DNA from: Actinoplanes utahensis
Lineage (GTDB): Bacteria > Actinomycetota > Actinomycetes > Mycobacteriales > Micromonosporaceae
Direction of reading: 5' to 3'
NCBI RefSeq assembly: GCF_016862455.1
Contig: NZ_BOMZ01000108.1
Span: 40,689 to 104,688 of the forward strand
Length of the DNA stretch: 64,000 nucleotides
Every line of letters starts with the position of its first letter. The first letter of the stretch is position 1. Shown here piece after piece: positions 9,008 to 19,609 of this stretch. The notes beneath the pieces are model-generated. The model was not told where the DNA came from and did not search any database. It worked only from the letters and a program-made list of their open reading frames with translations. A program made the translations under genes and the position numbers.

Positions 9008-9541
9008 ATGCGAACCGACGATTTCTGGGCGGTCATCGACCGTGCCACCGCCGACCGGCCGGCCTCGCCCGCCGAGGTGGCCGAGCGTGCCGTCGCCGAG
9101 CTGGCCGCGCGCGATCCGGAGGAGATCGTGGCCTGGGGCCGCCATCTGGAAAAGGTCATGGTGGCCTCGGGCACGGAGGATCTCTGGGCCGCCGCTTATC
9201 TGATCAACAGTGGGGTCGACGGTGAGGGCTTCGACGCGTTCCGGGGCTGGCTGATCGCCCACGGGCGTAAAGCGGTGGCCGCCGCCGTGCAGTCGCCCGA
9301 CGTGCTGGCCAACGTGGTGGCGATCAAATCGGCCGCCGACACCGGCGCGGTGTTCGGGGCGGAGGAGGTGCTCGGCATCGCGGCCCGGGCCTATGAGCAG
9401 GCCACCGGGGAGCCGCTGCCGTCCGGGGAGCGGCCACGCACCCGCCCGGAGGCCGGTGATCTGTGGGATTTCGACGACGAGGACGAGATGCGCCGCCGTC
9501 TGCCGAAACTGTCCACCCTGTTCCTCGAGCCGCCGGGCTGA
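9008..9541 (+). CDS. DUF4240 domain-containing protein
   Basis: The 177-residue soluble acidic protein begins MRTDDFWAVIDRA, the typical opening of DUF4240 proteins, which are common in actinobacteria and have no established function. Family-like segments include ASGTEDLWAAAYLINSG and FRGWLIAHGR (about residues 55-85). The acidic tail contains DLWDFDDEDEM. I chose the ATG at 9008 because the family signature starts there; upstream codons in the same frame look random. CAGGAT lies six bases before it, the same spacing as for the divergent kinase gene. Confidence 0.8.
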   Translation: MRTDDFWAVIDRATADRPASPAEVAERAVAELAARDPEEIVAWGRHLEKVMVASGTEDLWAAAYLINSGVDGEGFDAFRGWLIAHGRKAVAAAVQSPDVLANVVAIKSAADTGAVFGAEEVLGIAARAYEQATGEPLPSGERPRTRPEAGDLWDFDDEDEMRRRLPKLSTLFLEPPG

Positions 9542-9725
9542 GCCGGAGCGTCCGGTTCGCGCGGGGCGCTCGCTTCGCGCGGGGGCGCCCGCGGGCTTCC
9601 GGCGGGCCGCTCGAACGGGTGTGATCGGACCTGCCGGGCCGGGCGTGGGACGATAGGGAGCGCCGGTGGGGACCGCCGGCTCGCCACCAGCGGTGAGAAG
9701 ACCAGCCCGAGAAGAACGGAAGACC

Positions 9726-11606
<1,881 letters not shown>

Positions 11607-11687
11607 GGCGGTTTGATTTTTCGGGGGGTCGGGAAATCAGGGGCTCGACGGACGCAACCACCAAGCTCCACCCCCGAGGAGGATCCC

Positions 11688-11969
11688 ATGGAATTCACTG
11701 TTGTCGGCATCATCACCGCCCTCGTCGTCGGCCTCATCATCGGCGCCCTGGGCCGCCTGGTCGTCCCGGGCAAGCAGAACATGCCGCTGTGGCTGACCCT
11801 GGTCGTCGGTGTGGTCGCCGCTCTGCTGGGTACCGTGCTGGCCCGCGCGATCGGCGTTGCTGAGACCCGCGGTTTCGACTGGTGGGAGTTCATCTTCCAG
11901 GTCGCCTTCGCCGCGATCGGTGTGGCCCTGGTCGCCGGCGCCGGTCGTCGTCGTCACCTGACCCGCTGA
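11688..11969 (+). CDS. GlsB/YeaQ/YmgE family membrane protein
   Basis: The 93-residue protein has three membrane helices (about residues 4-24, 30-50 and 64-85). It shows the pattern of the transglycosylase-associated/YeaQ family, with IGALGRLVVPGKQ after helix 1. Members are small stress-linked inner-membrane proteins of unknown mechanism. ATG at 11688 follows GAGGAGG at good distance, so the start is clear. It stands alone after lepA and is closed by a strong terminator. Confidence 0.85.
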   Translation: MEFTVVGIITALVVGLIIGALGRLVVPGKQNMPLWLTLVVGVVAALLGTVLARAIGVAETRGFDWWEFIFQVAFAAIGVALVAGAGRRRHLTR

Positions 11970-11995
11970 CCAGCGGTCTGACGCAAAACCCGGAT

Positions 11996-12026
11996 ACGCC
12001 GGTCCCCGCAAGGGGGCTGGCGTTTT
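11996..12026 (+). terminator. Rho-independent terminator
   Basis: A 12-bp stem (ACGCCGGTCCCC pairing with GGGGGCTGGCGT, two G-U pairs) closes on a GCAA tetraloop and is followed by TTTT. It ends the YeaQ-family gene. It is the only terminator in the window with a clear U-tract. Confidence 0.85.
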
Positions 12027-12241
12027 CCGTGTCCGGGGTGGAAACACCCGAGGCATGGGGGCCGGGTGGAACTGCCGGGCGGAGGGGCGCCGGGGAGGAA
12101 GTCCCAGATGAAGGGCCCGGGGACGGAATAACCCGCCGGAGGTCAAGGGACGAAGAACCCGCAGGAGGGCCAGGGCGGGAGGGCTCCGTTGCGAAGGGGC
12201 CGGGAAGGCAGCCCGGTGATGAAGAGTTCTGGAAGCGGGGC

Positions 12242-13978
12242 TCAGTAGCGGAACTTGTGGCGGGCGCTGCGGCGGTTCACCCAGGCCGGCGGCTCGCCCT
12301 GATGTTCGTGGTGCGGGGCGGGCTCCATCACGTCGCCGCGGTTGGTGACCACCCGCAGCGTCACGACCAGGCCCTGGACGAGCCGGTCGCCGCGCAGATC
12401 CCGGTAGGCCATCTCGACGAGCACCTGGCTGCCGTCCCGCCGGGACAGGGCGCAGTAGACCTTGCCATCGCCCTCGGTGCGCAGGGCCAGCCGTACCGTC
12501 TCCTGGTCGTCGGGGTGAACCAGATCCTCGAAGGCGGTGAGCGGCGGCAACTCCTCGGCTCCGGCCAGCCGGCGTAGGCCGGGGCTGGCGTACCGGATCC
12601 GGTGGTCGGAGTCGATCACCGCCATGATCTCCGCGGTGTTGCCGGTGACCGCACGCAGGTAGAGGTCGCTGTCCCGGCGCCCGACCGCCTCCACCAGGGT
12701 GATCCGGTCGAGGGCGAGCGCGGCCTCCCCGGCCAGCACCTCGAGCGCGTCCCGGCCCGCGAGCAGCGCGTTCCGGTCCCCGGTGATGATCAGGGCGCCG
12801 CCGCTGGGCCGGGCCACGGCGAGCGGTTCCAGCCGGAGCGGGCAGATCAGGGTTCGATCCCCACTGCCGGCGGCGGCCGACCAGAAGCTCCGAGTGCCGG
12901 GCCCGCCGCCGGGAAGCGATCCGGTTCCGGCATCGGAAGGCGACCGGGTGCCGGGTCCGTCGTCGGAGAGTGAGCCGGCTGTGGCGTCGAGAAGTGACCT
13001 GGATCCGGAGCCGCCGTCGAGGAGTGAGCCCAGCTGGCCGCCATCAGTGGCGAGGATCACTTTCCGGACGGACTGGGGTGGCAGCAGCCGGGCGACCGCG
13101 GCCCGCACCGCCGCCTCGACCGCCGGCGGGTCCGCTGCCGAGACGAGGGTGGTGTTGGCGGCCCGGAGCGCGCGCTCCCGGACCAGCGCCTGACTGTGCT
13201 GGTGGATGGCGTCGGCGAGGCGGGTGATGGTGAGCATCAGGTTGATCGAGCCGGTGACGGCGATCACCACCCCGTTGTGCACCGTCCCGGTGAAGGCCTC
13301 GACGATCAGCACGAACGGCGGGGTGGCGGCCGACGCGGCGAGCAGCGTGGTGTCGCGGAACCGCCACGGTGACAGCCGCGGCGGCCGCGGTTCGGTGAGC
13401 CGGGCCATCGACGGGTGCAGCGCCGCCGCGCCCCACGTCAGGTAGAGCACCACGAAGGCGGACTCGGCGGCTTCGCTCCCGTGGCTCAGCGGGTAGAGCA
13501 CGTCCCCGGCGAGCATCGCCGTGCCGCCGGTGACCAGCAGGATCGCGGCGATGTTGCGCGGGTCGGCGGTGAGCAGGCGCACGGCCACGGCGATCAGCAG
13601 CAGGTCGCCGATCACGTCGGCGGGGGAGACCGTCTGGAACCGGCCGGCCGGGCTGATCACGAAGACCCAGACCACCAGCATGGCGGAGCAGGCGAACGCC
13701 ACCAGATCGAGCAGCCGGGCCCGGTCGACGAGCAGCGCCCCACACCGGGTGAACTGCAGCAGGCTCAGCGCGACCAGGGCGAACATCACCAGGTAGGCGG
13801 TGTCGGCGAGGGCGCTCCGGTGGAACTCGAAGAGGACGTCGCCGATCGACAGGGCCGCCAGCGAGCCGGCCAGCAGCAGCCACGGGGCGCGCCGGGCCGG
13901 ATGGTGCCGACGCACACCGAAGAGGACGGCGCCGACGCTTCCCGCTCCGAGCAGGAGCCACACGGTCGCCGTCAGCAC
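12242..13978 (-). CDS. Membrane PAS sensor protein without catalytic output domain
   Basis: The 578-residue protein starts with about seven membrane helices (residues 5-260). A GAF-like region (about 275-420) is interrupted by a 60-residue Gly/Ser/Asp linker with GT(R)S-type repeats. A PAS domain follows (about 435-545; AEIMAVIDSDHRIRYASPG). In the related actinobacterial proteins I know, this arrangement is usually followed by GGDEF and EAL domains for cyclic-di-GMP. Here it stops about 40 residues after the PAS core, ending RRSARHKFRY. Third codon positions stay GC-rich to the stop, so this is not an obvious frameshift. The GTG start overlaps TACTAAG/TAAGTA, a possible leaderless promoter. 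It may signal through a partner or be a degenerate sensor. Confidence 0.75.
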   Translation of the reverse strand: MLTATVWLLLGAGSVGAVLFGVRRHHPARRAPWLLLAGSLAALSIGDVLFEFHRSALADTAYLVMFALVALSLLQFTRCGALLVDRARLLDLVAFACSAMLVVWVFVISPAGRFQTVSPADVIGDLLLIAVAVRLLTADPRNIAAILLVTGGTAMLAGDVLYPLSHGSEAAESAFVVLYLTWGAAALHPSMARLTEPRPPRLSPWRFRDTTLLAASAATPPFVLIVEAFTGTVHNGVVIAVTGSINLMLTITRLADAIHQHSQALVRERALRAANTTLVSAADPPAVEAAVRAAVARLLPPQSVRKVILATDGGQLGSLLDGGSGSRSLLDATAGSLSDDGPGTRSPSDAGTGSLPGGGPGTRSFWSAAAGSGDRTLICPLRLEPLAVARPSGGALIITGDRNALLAGRDALEVLAGEAALALDRITLVEAVGRRDSDLYLRAVTGNTAEIMAVIDSDHRIRYASPGLRRLAGAEELPPLTAFEDLVHPDDQETVRLALRTEGDGKVYCALSRRDGSQVLVEMAYRDLRGDRLVQGLVVTLRVVTNRGDVMEPAPHHEHQGEPPAWVNRRSARHKFRY

Positions 13979-14047
13979 GACCTACTTAGTACCAGGGTGG
14001 TTGCGCAGTGTCCATGTCGATATACGCAGCGCAATCTGAGGGGATGG

Positions 14048-14938
14048 TCACCGGAACACCTCGGCGACGACCTGTGCCTGGCTGCCCCCTCGGCCGTCGG
14101 CGACCGGCTGCCATTTCCCCTCGGGGGCATGCCACTCCAGGTCACCGAAACGTACCCTTTCGAGACCGGTGGCGGAGGCGTGCGAGACCAGCCAGTGCGC
14201 GAACCGCCAGCCGGTGTTCGGGTTGGCCACGTCGAGGGTGAGCCCGGCGACCGCCTCGGCGCTGTGGGCCTGAGCGGCCAGTTTCTTGCCCCAGTCGAGC
14301 TGGAGGCTGGCCAGCAGGGCGGTGGCCGCCTCGGCGCCGCGAACCGTCGGATCGTCCGGGACGACGCATTCGACCGCGCCGGTGGCCCGCCCGGTCAGGG
14401 CCGCGGCCAGCACCTTCGACTCGTCGGCCCACTTCTGGTAGGCCTCCGGGTACGCCGAGCGCTGCACCTTCTGTGCCGCGTCGGTGACCCGCATCCTCTC
14501 CCAGCCCTTGACCTTCTTGAGGGCCACGTAGAACTTGTCGGCGGCGTACCTCGGGTCCTGGATCTGCTCGACCGTGCCCCAGCCCTGGCTGGGGCGCTGC
14601 TGGAACAGGCCGACCGAGTCGCGGTCGCCGCTGTCCAGGTTCTCCAGCTTCGACTCCTGGAACGCGGTGGCCAGCGCGACCACGATGGCCTGCTCGGGCA
14701 TGTTGCGCCGGACGCCGACCGCGGCGATGGTCGCCGCGTTGGCCATCTGGGCGGTGTCGAGGGTCACCTTGCCGTCGGCGTTGACCGTGCACTCCGGGCT
14801 CAACCGGGGCAGCTTGATGTTGTCGGCGAGGTTGTCGATCAGCACGACCACGCCGACAACACCGAGGAGAGCCAGCAGGGCGACCACGCACAGGACCGGT
14901 TTCGCTCGCACCAACACCCCTCCCGATTCGGACGCCAA
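14048..14938 (-). CDS. Membrane-anchored lysozyme-like (transglycosylase-type) protein
   Basis: The 296-residue protein has one N-terminal membrane helix (about 13-35) and an extracytoplasmic domain. Segments ALATAFQESKLENL (possible catalytic Glu) and DSVGLFQQRPSQGWG resemble the lysozyme-like modules found beside NlpC/P60 domains in actinobacterial cell-wall proteins. Several homologues are labelled heavy-metal transporter in databases, which the sequence does not support. Later residues (about 180-295) are unrecognised. A role in peptidoglycan remodelling is an inference. An in-frame GTG nine codons in (VRAKPVL) could also be the start. Confidence 0.65.
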   Translation of the reverse strand: MASESGGVLVRAKPVLCVVALLALLGVVGVVVLIDNLADNIKLPRLSPECTVNADGKVTLDTAQMANAATIAAVGVRRNMPEQAIVVALATAFQESKLENLDSGDRDSVGLFQQRPSQGWGTVEQIQDPRYAADKFYVALKKVKGWERMRVTDAAQKVQRSAYPEAYQKWADESKVLAAALTGRATGAVECVVPDDPTVRGAEAATALLASLQLDWGKKLAAQAHSAEAVAGLTLDVANPNTGWRFAHWLVSHASATGLERVRFGDLEWHAPEGKWQPVADGRGGSQAQVVAEVFR

Positions 14939-15014
14939 GCCTAGACAACGAGCGCTCGCGGCCGGGCGTCACCGGTGACGGGGCACCCGACCGAGATGAT
15001 CTTCCGCCGGCGGC

Positions 15015-15779
15015 TCACCGGATCCAGCGTGGATCCCGCTTCTCCCGGGCCGCGGCGACGCCCTCCCGGCCTTCGGCCGACTTGAAGTATCCGGACGAAC
15101 GGTGGGCGAGGTCGGCCAGGTCCGCACGGATCGATTCGTTACGCGTACGCCGCAGAAGTTGTTTGGTCCCGGCGAGCGCGAGCGGGCCGCCCCGCAGAAG
15201 CGACGCACAGTAGCCGGCCACCGCGGTGTCCAGGTCCTCCTCCGGGACGGCCGCGGTGACCAGGCCGATCTCGGCCGCCCGCGGCCCGTCGAAGACGTCG
15301 CCGGTGAGATAGAGCTCGGCGGCGGCCCGGGGCGCCAGCCGGGGCAGCACGGTGGCGCTGATCACCGCGGGGATCACGCCCAGCCGTACCTCGGTGAAGG
15401 CGAAGGTGGCCGGCCGGGCGCAGACCGCGATGTCGGCCGCCCCGATCAGGCCGAGGCCACCGGCCCGGGCCGGGCCGCCGATCCGCGCCACCACCGGTTT
15501 CGGGAACTCCCAGAGCACGGCGAGGACGTCGGCGAGCATCTCGGCGGGCAGGCGGTCGCCGGGGCCGGCCGCGGCGGTCTCCCGCAGGTCGACGCCGGAG
15601 CAGAAGACCGGGCCGGTGTGCGAGAGGACCACGACCCGGCTCTCCGGGTCGGCGGCGGACGCGGCCAGCGCGTCGAGCAGCTTCGTGAGCAGGGCGGTGG
15701 AGAGCGCGTTGCGGTTGTCGGGGTTGTCGAGTGTCATCGTGGTCACGCCGGCGGCGGTGACGGTACGGACCAGATCCAT
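15015..15779 (-). CDS. Enoyl-CoA hydratase/isomerase family protein
   Basis: The 254-residue protein is a crotonase-fold enzyme. DNPDNRNALS near residue 18 and the oxyanion-hole region around FCSGVDLRE and ARAGGLGLIGAADIAV (about 100-115) are characteristic. The position normally held by a catalytic Glu in hydratases, after the LGVIPAV segment, is not clearly acidic here. The reaction could therefore be isomerisation or another CoA-ester conversion. I start at the ATG at 15779 because TACAGT lies six bases upstream and the domain begins at once. It diverges from hemW and shares a 30-base promoter region with it. Confidence 0.85.
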   Translation of the reverse strand: MDLVRTVTAAGVTTMTLDNPDNRNALSTALLTKLLDALAASAADPESRVVVLSHTGPVFCSGVDLRETAAAGPGDRLPAEMLADVLAVLWEFPKPVVARIGGPARAGGLGLIGAADIAVCARPATFAFTEVRLGVIPAVISATVLPRLAPRAAAELYLTGDVFDGPRAAEIGLVTAAVPEEDLDTAVAGYCASLLRGGPLALAGTKQLLRRTRNESIRADLADLAHRSSGYFKSAEGREGVAAAREKRDPRWIR

Positions 15780-15785
15780 GCCGGA

Positions 15786-15791
15786 ACTGTA
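15786..15791 (-). promoter_or_regulatory. -10 hexamer of a leaderless enoyl-CoA hydratase transcript
   Basis: TACAGT on the minus strand is six bases before the ATG at 15779. Confidence 0.5.
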
Positions 15792-15810
15792 AGACGTGCA
15801 CACTTGTCGG

Positions 15811-17010
15811 ATGGCCGGCGCACTCCCCGATGGTGAACCCGTACCCGCTGACGGGTCCCTCCCCGACGAGGCCACCCGCAGGGTGGGCAAGGACGGGTTC
15901 GCCGTCTACATCCACGTCCCGTTCTGCGCGAGCCGCTGCGGCTACTGCGACTTCAACACCTACACCGCGAGTGAGCTGGGTGGCGGGGCGAGCCGCGAGG
16001 AGTACGCGGACACCGTCCTTGCCGAGCTGGCCCTGGCCGCCCGGGTGATCGAGCCCGGCCGGGTGGACACGGTGTTCGTCGGCGGTGGCACGCCGACCCT
16101 GCTCAGCGCCGGTGACCTGGGCCGGATCCTGGAGGGCGTGGACCGGACCTGGGGTCTGGCCCCGGGCGCCGAGGTGACCACCGAGGCCAATCCGGAATCG
16201 GTGGATCCGCACTATCTGCGTGACCTGCGGCGGGCCGGCTTCACCCGGATCTCGCTCGGCATGCAGTCGGCCGCCGCCGGCGTGCTGCGCGTGCTGGACC
16301 GCAAGCACACCGCGGGCCGGGCGCCGCAGGCCGCCGTCGAGGCCCGGGAGGCCGGGTTCGAGCACGTCAACCTGGACCTGATCTACGGCACGCCGGGGGA
16401 GTCGGAGGACGACTTCGCCCGGTCCCTGCGGGCGGTCGTCGACGCCGGGGTGGACCACGTGAGCGCCTACGCGCTGATCGTGGAGGACGGCACCCGGATG
16501 GCGGCCCGGATGCGGCGCGGCGAGCTGCCGTACCCGTCGGACGACGTGGCCGCCGACCGCTACCTGGCCGCCGAGGCCGCGCTGACCGACGCCGGCTTCC
16601 AGTGGTACGAGGTGTCCAACTGGGCCCGGCCGGGCGGGGAGTGCCGGCACAACCTGCTGTACTGGACCGGCGCCGACTGGTGGGGTCTCGGGCCGGGCGC
16701 GCACAGCCACGTCGGCGGGGTGCGCTGGTGGAACGTCAAACACCCGTCGGCGTACGCGAAACGCCTGGCCGACGGCACGTCACCCGGGCACGCGCGGGAG
16801 ATGCTGACCGGCGACGACCGGCACATGGAGGACGTGATGCTGCGGGTGCGGCTGCGCGACGGGATCCCGCTCGACCGGGTGGACGCCACCGGCGCCGCGC
16901 AGGCTCTGGCCGACGGTCTGCTCGATCCGGGGGCGTACCGGGACGGCCGTCTCGTCCTCACCCTGCGCGGCCGTCTCCTGGCCGACGCGGTCATCCGTGA
17001 CGTCCTGTGA
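15811..17010 (+). CDS. hemW: HemW-type radical SAM protein (heme chaperone)
   Basis: The 399-residue protein has the radical SAM cluster motif as HVPFCASRCGYCDF (three Cys near residues 37-44). The HemW-type GGGTPTLL and GMQS elements and the C-terminal HemN-like domain follow. The first Cys is in HVPFC, as in HemW. HemW binds heme and delivers it to respiratory enzymes; it is often misnamed coproporphyrinogen oxidase (HemN), which has extra N-terminal features. I use the ATG at 15811 rather than an ATG five codons earlier, which would begin inside the divergent promoter. A 36-residue gene follows 20 bases later. Confidence 0.9.
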   Translation: MAGALPDGEPVPADGSLPDEATRRVGKDGFAVYIHVPFCASRCGYCDFNTYTASELGGGASREEYADTVLAELALAARVIEPGRVDTVFVGGGTPTLLSAGDLGRILEGVDRTWGLAPGAEVTTEANPESVDPHYLRDLRRAGFTRISLGMQSAAAGVLRVLDRKHTAGRAPQAAVEAREAGFEHVNLDLIYGTPGESEDDFARSLRAVVDAGVDHVSAYALIVEDGTRMAARMRRGELPYPSDDVAADRYLAAEAALTDAGFQWYEVSNWARPGGECRHNLLYWTGADWWGLGPGAHSHVGGVRWWNVKHPSAYAKRLADGTSPGHAREMLTGDDRHMEDVMLRVRLRDGIPLDRVDATGAAQALADGLLDPGAYRDGRLVLTLRGRLLADAVIRDVL

Positions 17011-17030
17011 GCCCGCACCGGAGGAACCGC

Positions 17031-17141
17031 ATGCTCGGCGAGTGGTCGAGCGGCTCGCGGTCCGGCGGGGTTCGCGCCCGGTATGACACGCTGGAAGTCC
17101 GGTTCGAGCCGGTCGGGACGGATCCCGCACTCAAGATCTGA
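17031..17141 (+). CDS. Hypothetical 36-residue protein downstream of hemW
   Basis: The small frame MLGEWSSGSRSGG...DPALKI begins at an ATG with a strong GGAGGA five bases upstream, 20 bases after hemW, and ends before the hrcA promoter. Most third positions are G or C. The C-terminal half (YDTLEVRFEPVG) alternates like a beta-strand pair. No family is recognised. The context suggests co-transcription with hemW. It could be a short stand-alone beta-hairpin protein or the remnant of a longer gene. Confidence 0.55.
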   Translation: MLGEWSSGSRSGGVRARYDTLEVRFEPVGTDPALKI

Positions 17142-17190
17142 GACCGCTCCGTACTTTCGATCATCGCGTTGCGACCGCCCGCGACGTAGA

Positions 17191-17217
17191 CTGGCACTCT
17201 ATTAGCGGGAGTGCCAG
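17191..17217 (+). promoter_or_regulatory. CIRCE operator (HrcA-binding site)
   Basis: CTGGCACTC and GAGTGCCAG form a perfect nine-base inverted repeat with a nine-base spacer. This is the CIRCE layout (consensus TTAGCACTC-N9-GAGTGCTAA). A TAGACT -10-like hexamer (17187-17192) overlaps its left end, so bound HrcA would block RNA polymerase. The site is 16 bases before the hrcA start, so it implies autoregulation of the hrcA-dnaJ unit. Confidence 0.9.
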
Positions 17218-17233
17218 CAGGGGGAGGGGTCAT

Positions 17234-18256
17234 ATGAGTCTGGATGACCGCAAGCTCGAGGTGCTCCGGGCGATCGTCGAGGACTACGTCGAGACCCAGG
17301 AGCCGGTGGGCAGCAAAGCCCTGGTCGATCGGCACAAACTCGGCGTCTCCCCGGCCACCGTGCGCAACGACATGGCGGTGCTGGAGGAGGAGGGCTACAT
17401 CCGGCAGCCGCACACCAGCGCCGGCCGGGTCCCCACCGACGCCGGTTACCGGCTGTTCGTCGACCGGCTCACCAAGATCAAGCCGCTCAGCCCGGCCGAG
17501 CGCCGCGCCATCGAGCGGTTCATGGTCGGCGCCGTCGACCTCGACGACGTGGTGCACCGCACGGTCCGGTTGCTCGCCCAGCTGACCCGCCAGGTCGCCG
17601 TCGTGCAATATCCCAGTCTGTCCCGTTCGGCCGTCCGCCATCTCGAGCTGGTCACGATCTCCACCACCCGCCTGATGCTGGTGATGATCACCGACACCGG
17701 CCGGGTCGAGCAGCGCCTGGTCGAGTTGCCCGCCCCGATCGGCGACGGCGACGTGTGGGACCTGCGCCGCCGGGTCAACGAGAAACTGGCCGGTCAGCGG
17801 CTCGCCGACACCCCCGCCCTGGTGCAGAAACTCGTCGAGGAGACCGACCCGGAGCGGCGCGGCACGATGACCTGTCTCGCCTCGGTCCTGTTGGAGACCC
17901 TCGTCGAGCGGAGTGAGGAGCGCCTCGCGCTCGCCGGTACGGCCAACTTGACACGCGGCGGTGTGCTGGACTTCCAGGGCACACTGCGACCCGTCCTCGA
18001 AGCCCTCGAGGAGGAGGTCATCCTTCTGAAACTCATCGGCGATCTGGAGCCCCGCACCACCCGGGTTCTGATCGGCGACGAGAACCAGATCGACAACCTG
18101 CGGTCGGCGTCCGTGGTGAGCAGCGGTTACGGACCGGGTACCACGATCGTTGGTGGGCTCGGTGTGCTGGGCCCCACCCGGATGGACTACCCCGGCACTA
18201 TCGCTACCGTTCGTGCAGTGGCACGCTACGTTGGCGACCTGTTGGCACAGAATTGA
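17234..18256 (+). CDS. hrcA: Heat-inducible transcriptional repressor HrcA
   Basis: The 340-residue repressor has an N-terminal winged helix with the HrcA signatures VETQEPVGSKAL and VSPATVRNDMAVLEEEGYI (about residues 18-58), then a GAF-like middle domain. The C-terminal GPTRMDYPG motif is also typical. HrcA binds CIRCE sites and is kept active by GroEL, so misfolded protein relieves repression. GGGGGAGGGG precedes the ATG. A CIRCE site lies 16 bases upstream and dnaJ follows 34 bases downstream, giving the standard actinobacterial hrcA-dnaJ2 pair. Confidence 0.97.
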   Translation: MSLDDRKLEVLRAIVEDYVETQEPVGSKALVDRHKLGVSPATVRNDMAVLEEEGYIRQPHTSAGRVPTDAGYRLFVDRLTKIKPLSPAERRAIERFMVGAVDLDDVVHRTVRLLAQLTRQVAVVQYPSLSRSAVRHLELVTISTTRLMLVMITDTGRVEQRLVELPAPIGDGDVWDLRRRVNEKLAGQRLADTPALVQKLVEETDPERRGTMTCLASVLLETLVERSEERLALAGTANLTRGGVLDFQGTLRPVLEALEEEVILLKLIGDLEPRTTRVLIGDENQIDNLRSASVVSSGYGPGTTIVGGLGVLGPTRMDYPGTIATVRAVARYVGDLLAQN

Positions 18257-18290
18257 CGGATTCGCGCAGACATTGAGGACTCCAAACCCC

Positions 18291-19427
18291 GTGGCCAAGG
18301 ACTATTACGGAATTCTCGGTGTGAGCCGGGACGCCACCGACGACGAGATCAAGCGCGCCTACCGCAAACTGGCTCGGCAGTACCACCCGGATGTGAACCC
18401 GGATCCGGAGGCGCACGACAAGTTCAAAGAGATCAACGCGGCGTACGAGGTGCTGTCCGACGAGCAGAAGCGTCAGGTCGTCGACCTCGGCGGTGACCCT
18501 CTCGCGCCCGGCGGCGGCATGCCCGGCGGCGCCGGTGGAGCCGGGCCGTTCGTCGGTTTCCAGGACATCATGGACGCGTTCTTCGGCACCGCCGCCGGCG
18601 GTGGCTCCCGAGGGCCACGCCCGCGCACCCGCCCCGGCGCCGACGCCATCCTGCGGCTCGAGCTCGACCTGGTCGAGACCGCCTTCGGAGTAGAGGCGCC
18701 GATCACCGTCGACACCGCGGTGCTGTGCACCCAGTGCTCCGGCGCCGGCACCGCGCCCGGCACCCACCTCGCCACCTGCGACGTGTGCTCCGGCCGCGGT
18801 GAGGTCCAGTCGGTGCAGCGCACCTTCCTCGGCCAGGTCGTCTCGTCCCGCCCCTGCCAGAACTGCCAGGGTCACGGCACGACCATCCCCAGCCCCTGCC
18901 CGACGTGCGCGGGCGACGGCCGGATCCGGACCCGCCGCTCCCTCACCGTCAAGATCCCGGCGGGCGTCGAGGACGGCATGCGGATCCGCCTGGCCCAGCA
19001 GGGCGAGGTCGGCCCCGGCGGCGGCACCGCCGGCGACCTCTACGTGGAGATCCACGAGCGCCCGCACGACGTCTACTCTCGCAAGGGCGACGACCTGCAC
19101 TGCCGCGTCACACTGCCGATGACCGCGGCCGCGCTCGGCACCCGGATGACCATCAAGACCCTCGACGGCGAAGAGAACATCGAGGTCAAACCGGGCACCC
19201 AGCCGGCCAGCACGCTGCGCATCCGCGGCAAGGGCGTCCCGCACCTGCGCGGTCAGGGCCGCGGCGAGCTCTTCGTGCACCTCGACGTGAAGACGCCGAC
19301 CAAGCTCACCGCCGACCAGGAGCGGATGCTCCGCGACTTCGCCAAGACCCGCGGCGAGGACGTGGCCGAGCTCAGCAAACAGGGCGGCTTCTTCAGCCGC
19401 ATGCGCGACGCCTTCAACGGCCACTAG
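18291..19427 (+). CDS. dnaJ: Chaperone protein DnaJ (type I, DnaJ2-like)
   Basis: The 378-residue co-chaperone has a J domain with HPD at residues 32-34. A short Gly-rich stretch (GGGMPGGAGGAG) follows. Four zinc-finger repeats are present: CTQCSGAG, CDVCSGRG, CQNCQGHG and CPTCAGDG. The C-terminal substrate-binding domains complete a type I DnaJ. It stimulates the DnaK ATPase and hands over unfolded clients. The GTG at 18291 starts the J domain directly; longer readings run into hrcA. Its link to hrcA and the CIRCE site predicts heat induction through HrcA, whereas the dnaK-operon DnaJ of actinobacteria is under HspR. Confidence 0.96.
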   Translation: MAKDYYGILGVSRDATDDEIKRAYRKLARQYHPDVNPDPEAHDKFKEINAAYEVLSDEQKRQVVDLGGDPLAPGGGMPGGAGGAGPFVGFQDIMDAFFGTAAGGGSRGPRPRTRPGADAILRLELDLVETAFGVEAPITVDTAVLCTQCSGAGTAPGTHLATCDVCSGRGEVQSVQRTFLGQVVSSRPCQNCQGHGTTIPSPCPTCAGDGRIRTRRSLTVKIPAGVEDGMRIRLAQQGEVGPGGGTAGDLYVEIHERPHDVYSRKGDDLHCRVTLPMTAAALGTRMTIKTLDGEENIEVKPGTQPASTLRIRGKGVPHLRGQGRGELFVHLDVKTPTKLTADQERMLRDFAKTRGEDVAELSKQGGFFSRMRDAFNGH

Positions 19428-19597
19428 CCCACCCGCACGGTCGTCGTTCCGGTCCCGCGCGGCCTCCCCGCGCGGTTCCGGCCGATCTGAACCCCGCCGG
19501 GGGTACGCCGTGAGCACGGCGCCGCCGGTCGAGCCCTCGCCGCGGTACGCCGTGCACGCCGGCCGCCCCGATCCGGTGGCGGATCCGGCCGGCCCGG

Positions 19598-19603
19598 TAG
19601 CGT
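19598..19603 (+). promoter_or_regulatory. -10 hexamer of a leaderless rsmE transcript
   Basis: TAGCGT ends six bases before the ATG at 19610, with no ribosome-binding site between. Confidence 0.5.
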
Positions 19604-19609
19604 GCGGGC

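Noticed and set aside
17031..17141. tRNA-like segment (GAGTGGTCGAGCGGC and GGTTCGAGCC)
   Set aside because: The arms do not form an acceptor stem or anticodon loop; the DNA is better explained as a small coding frame with a strong ribosome-binding site.
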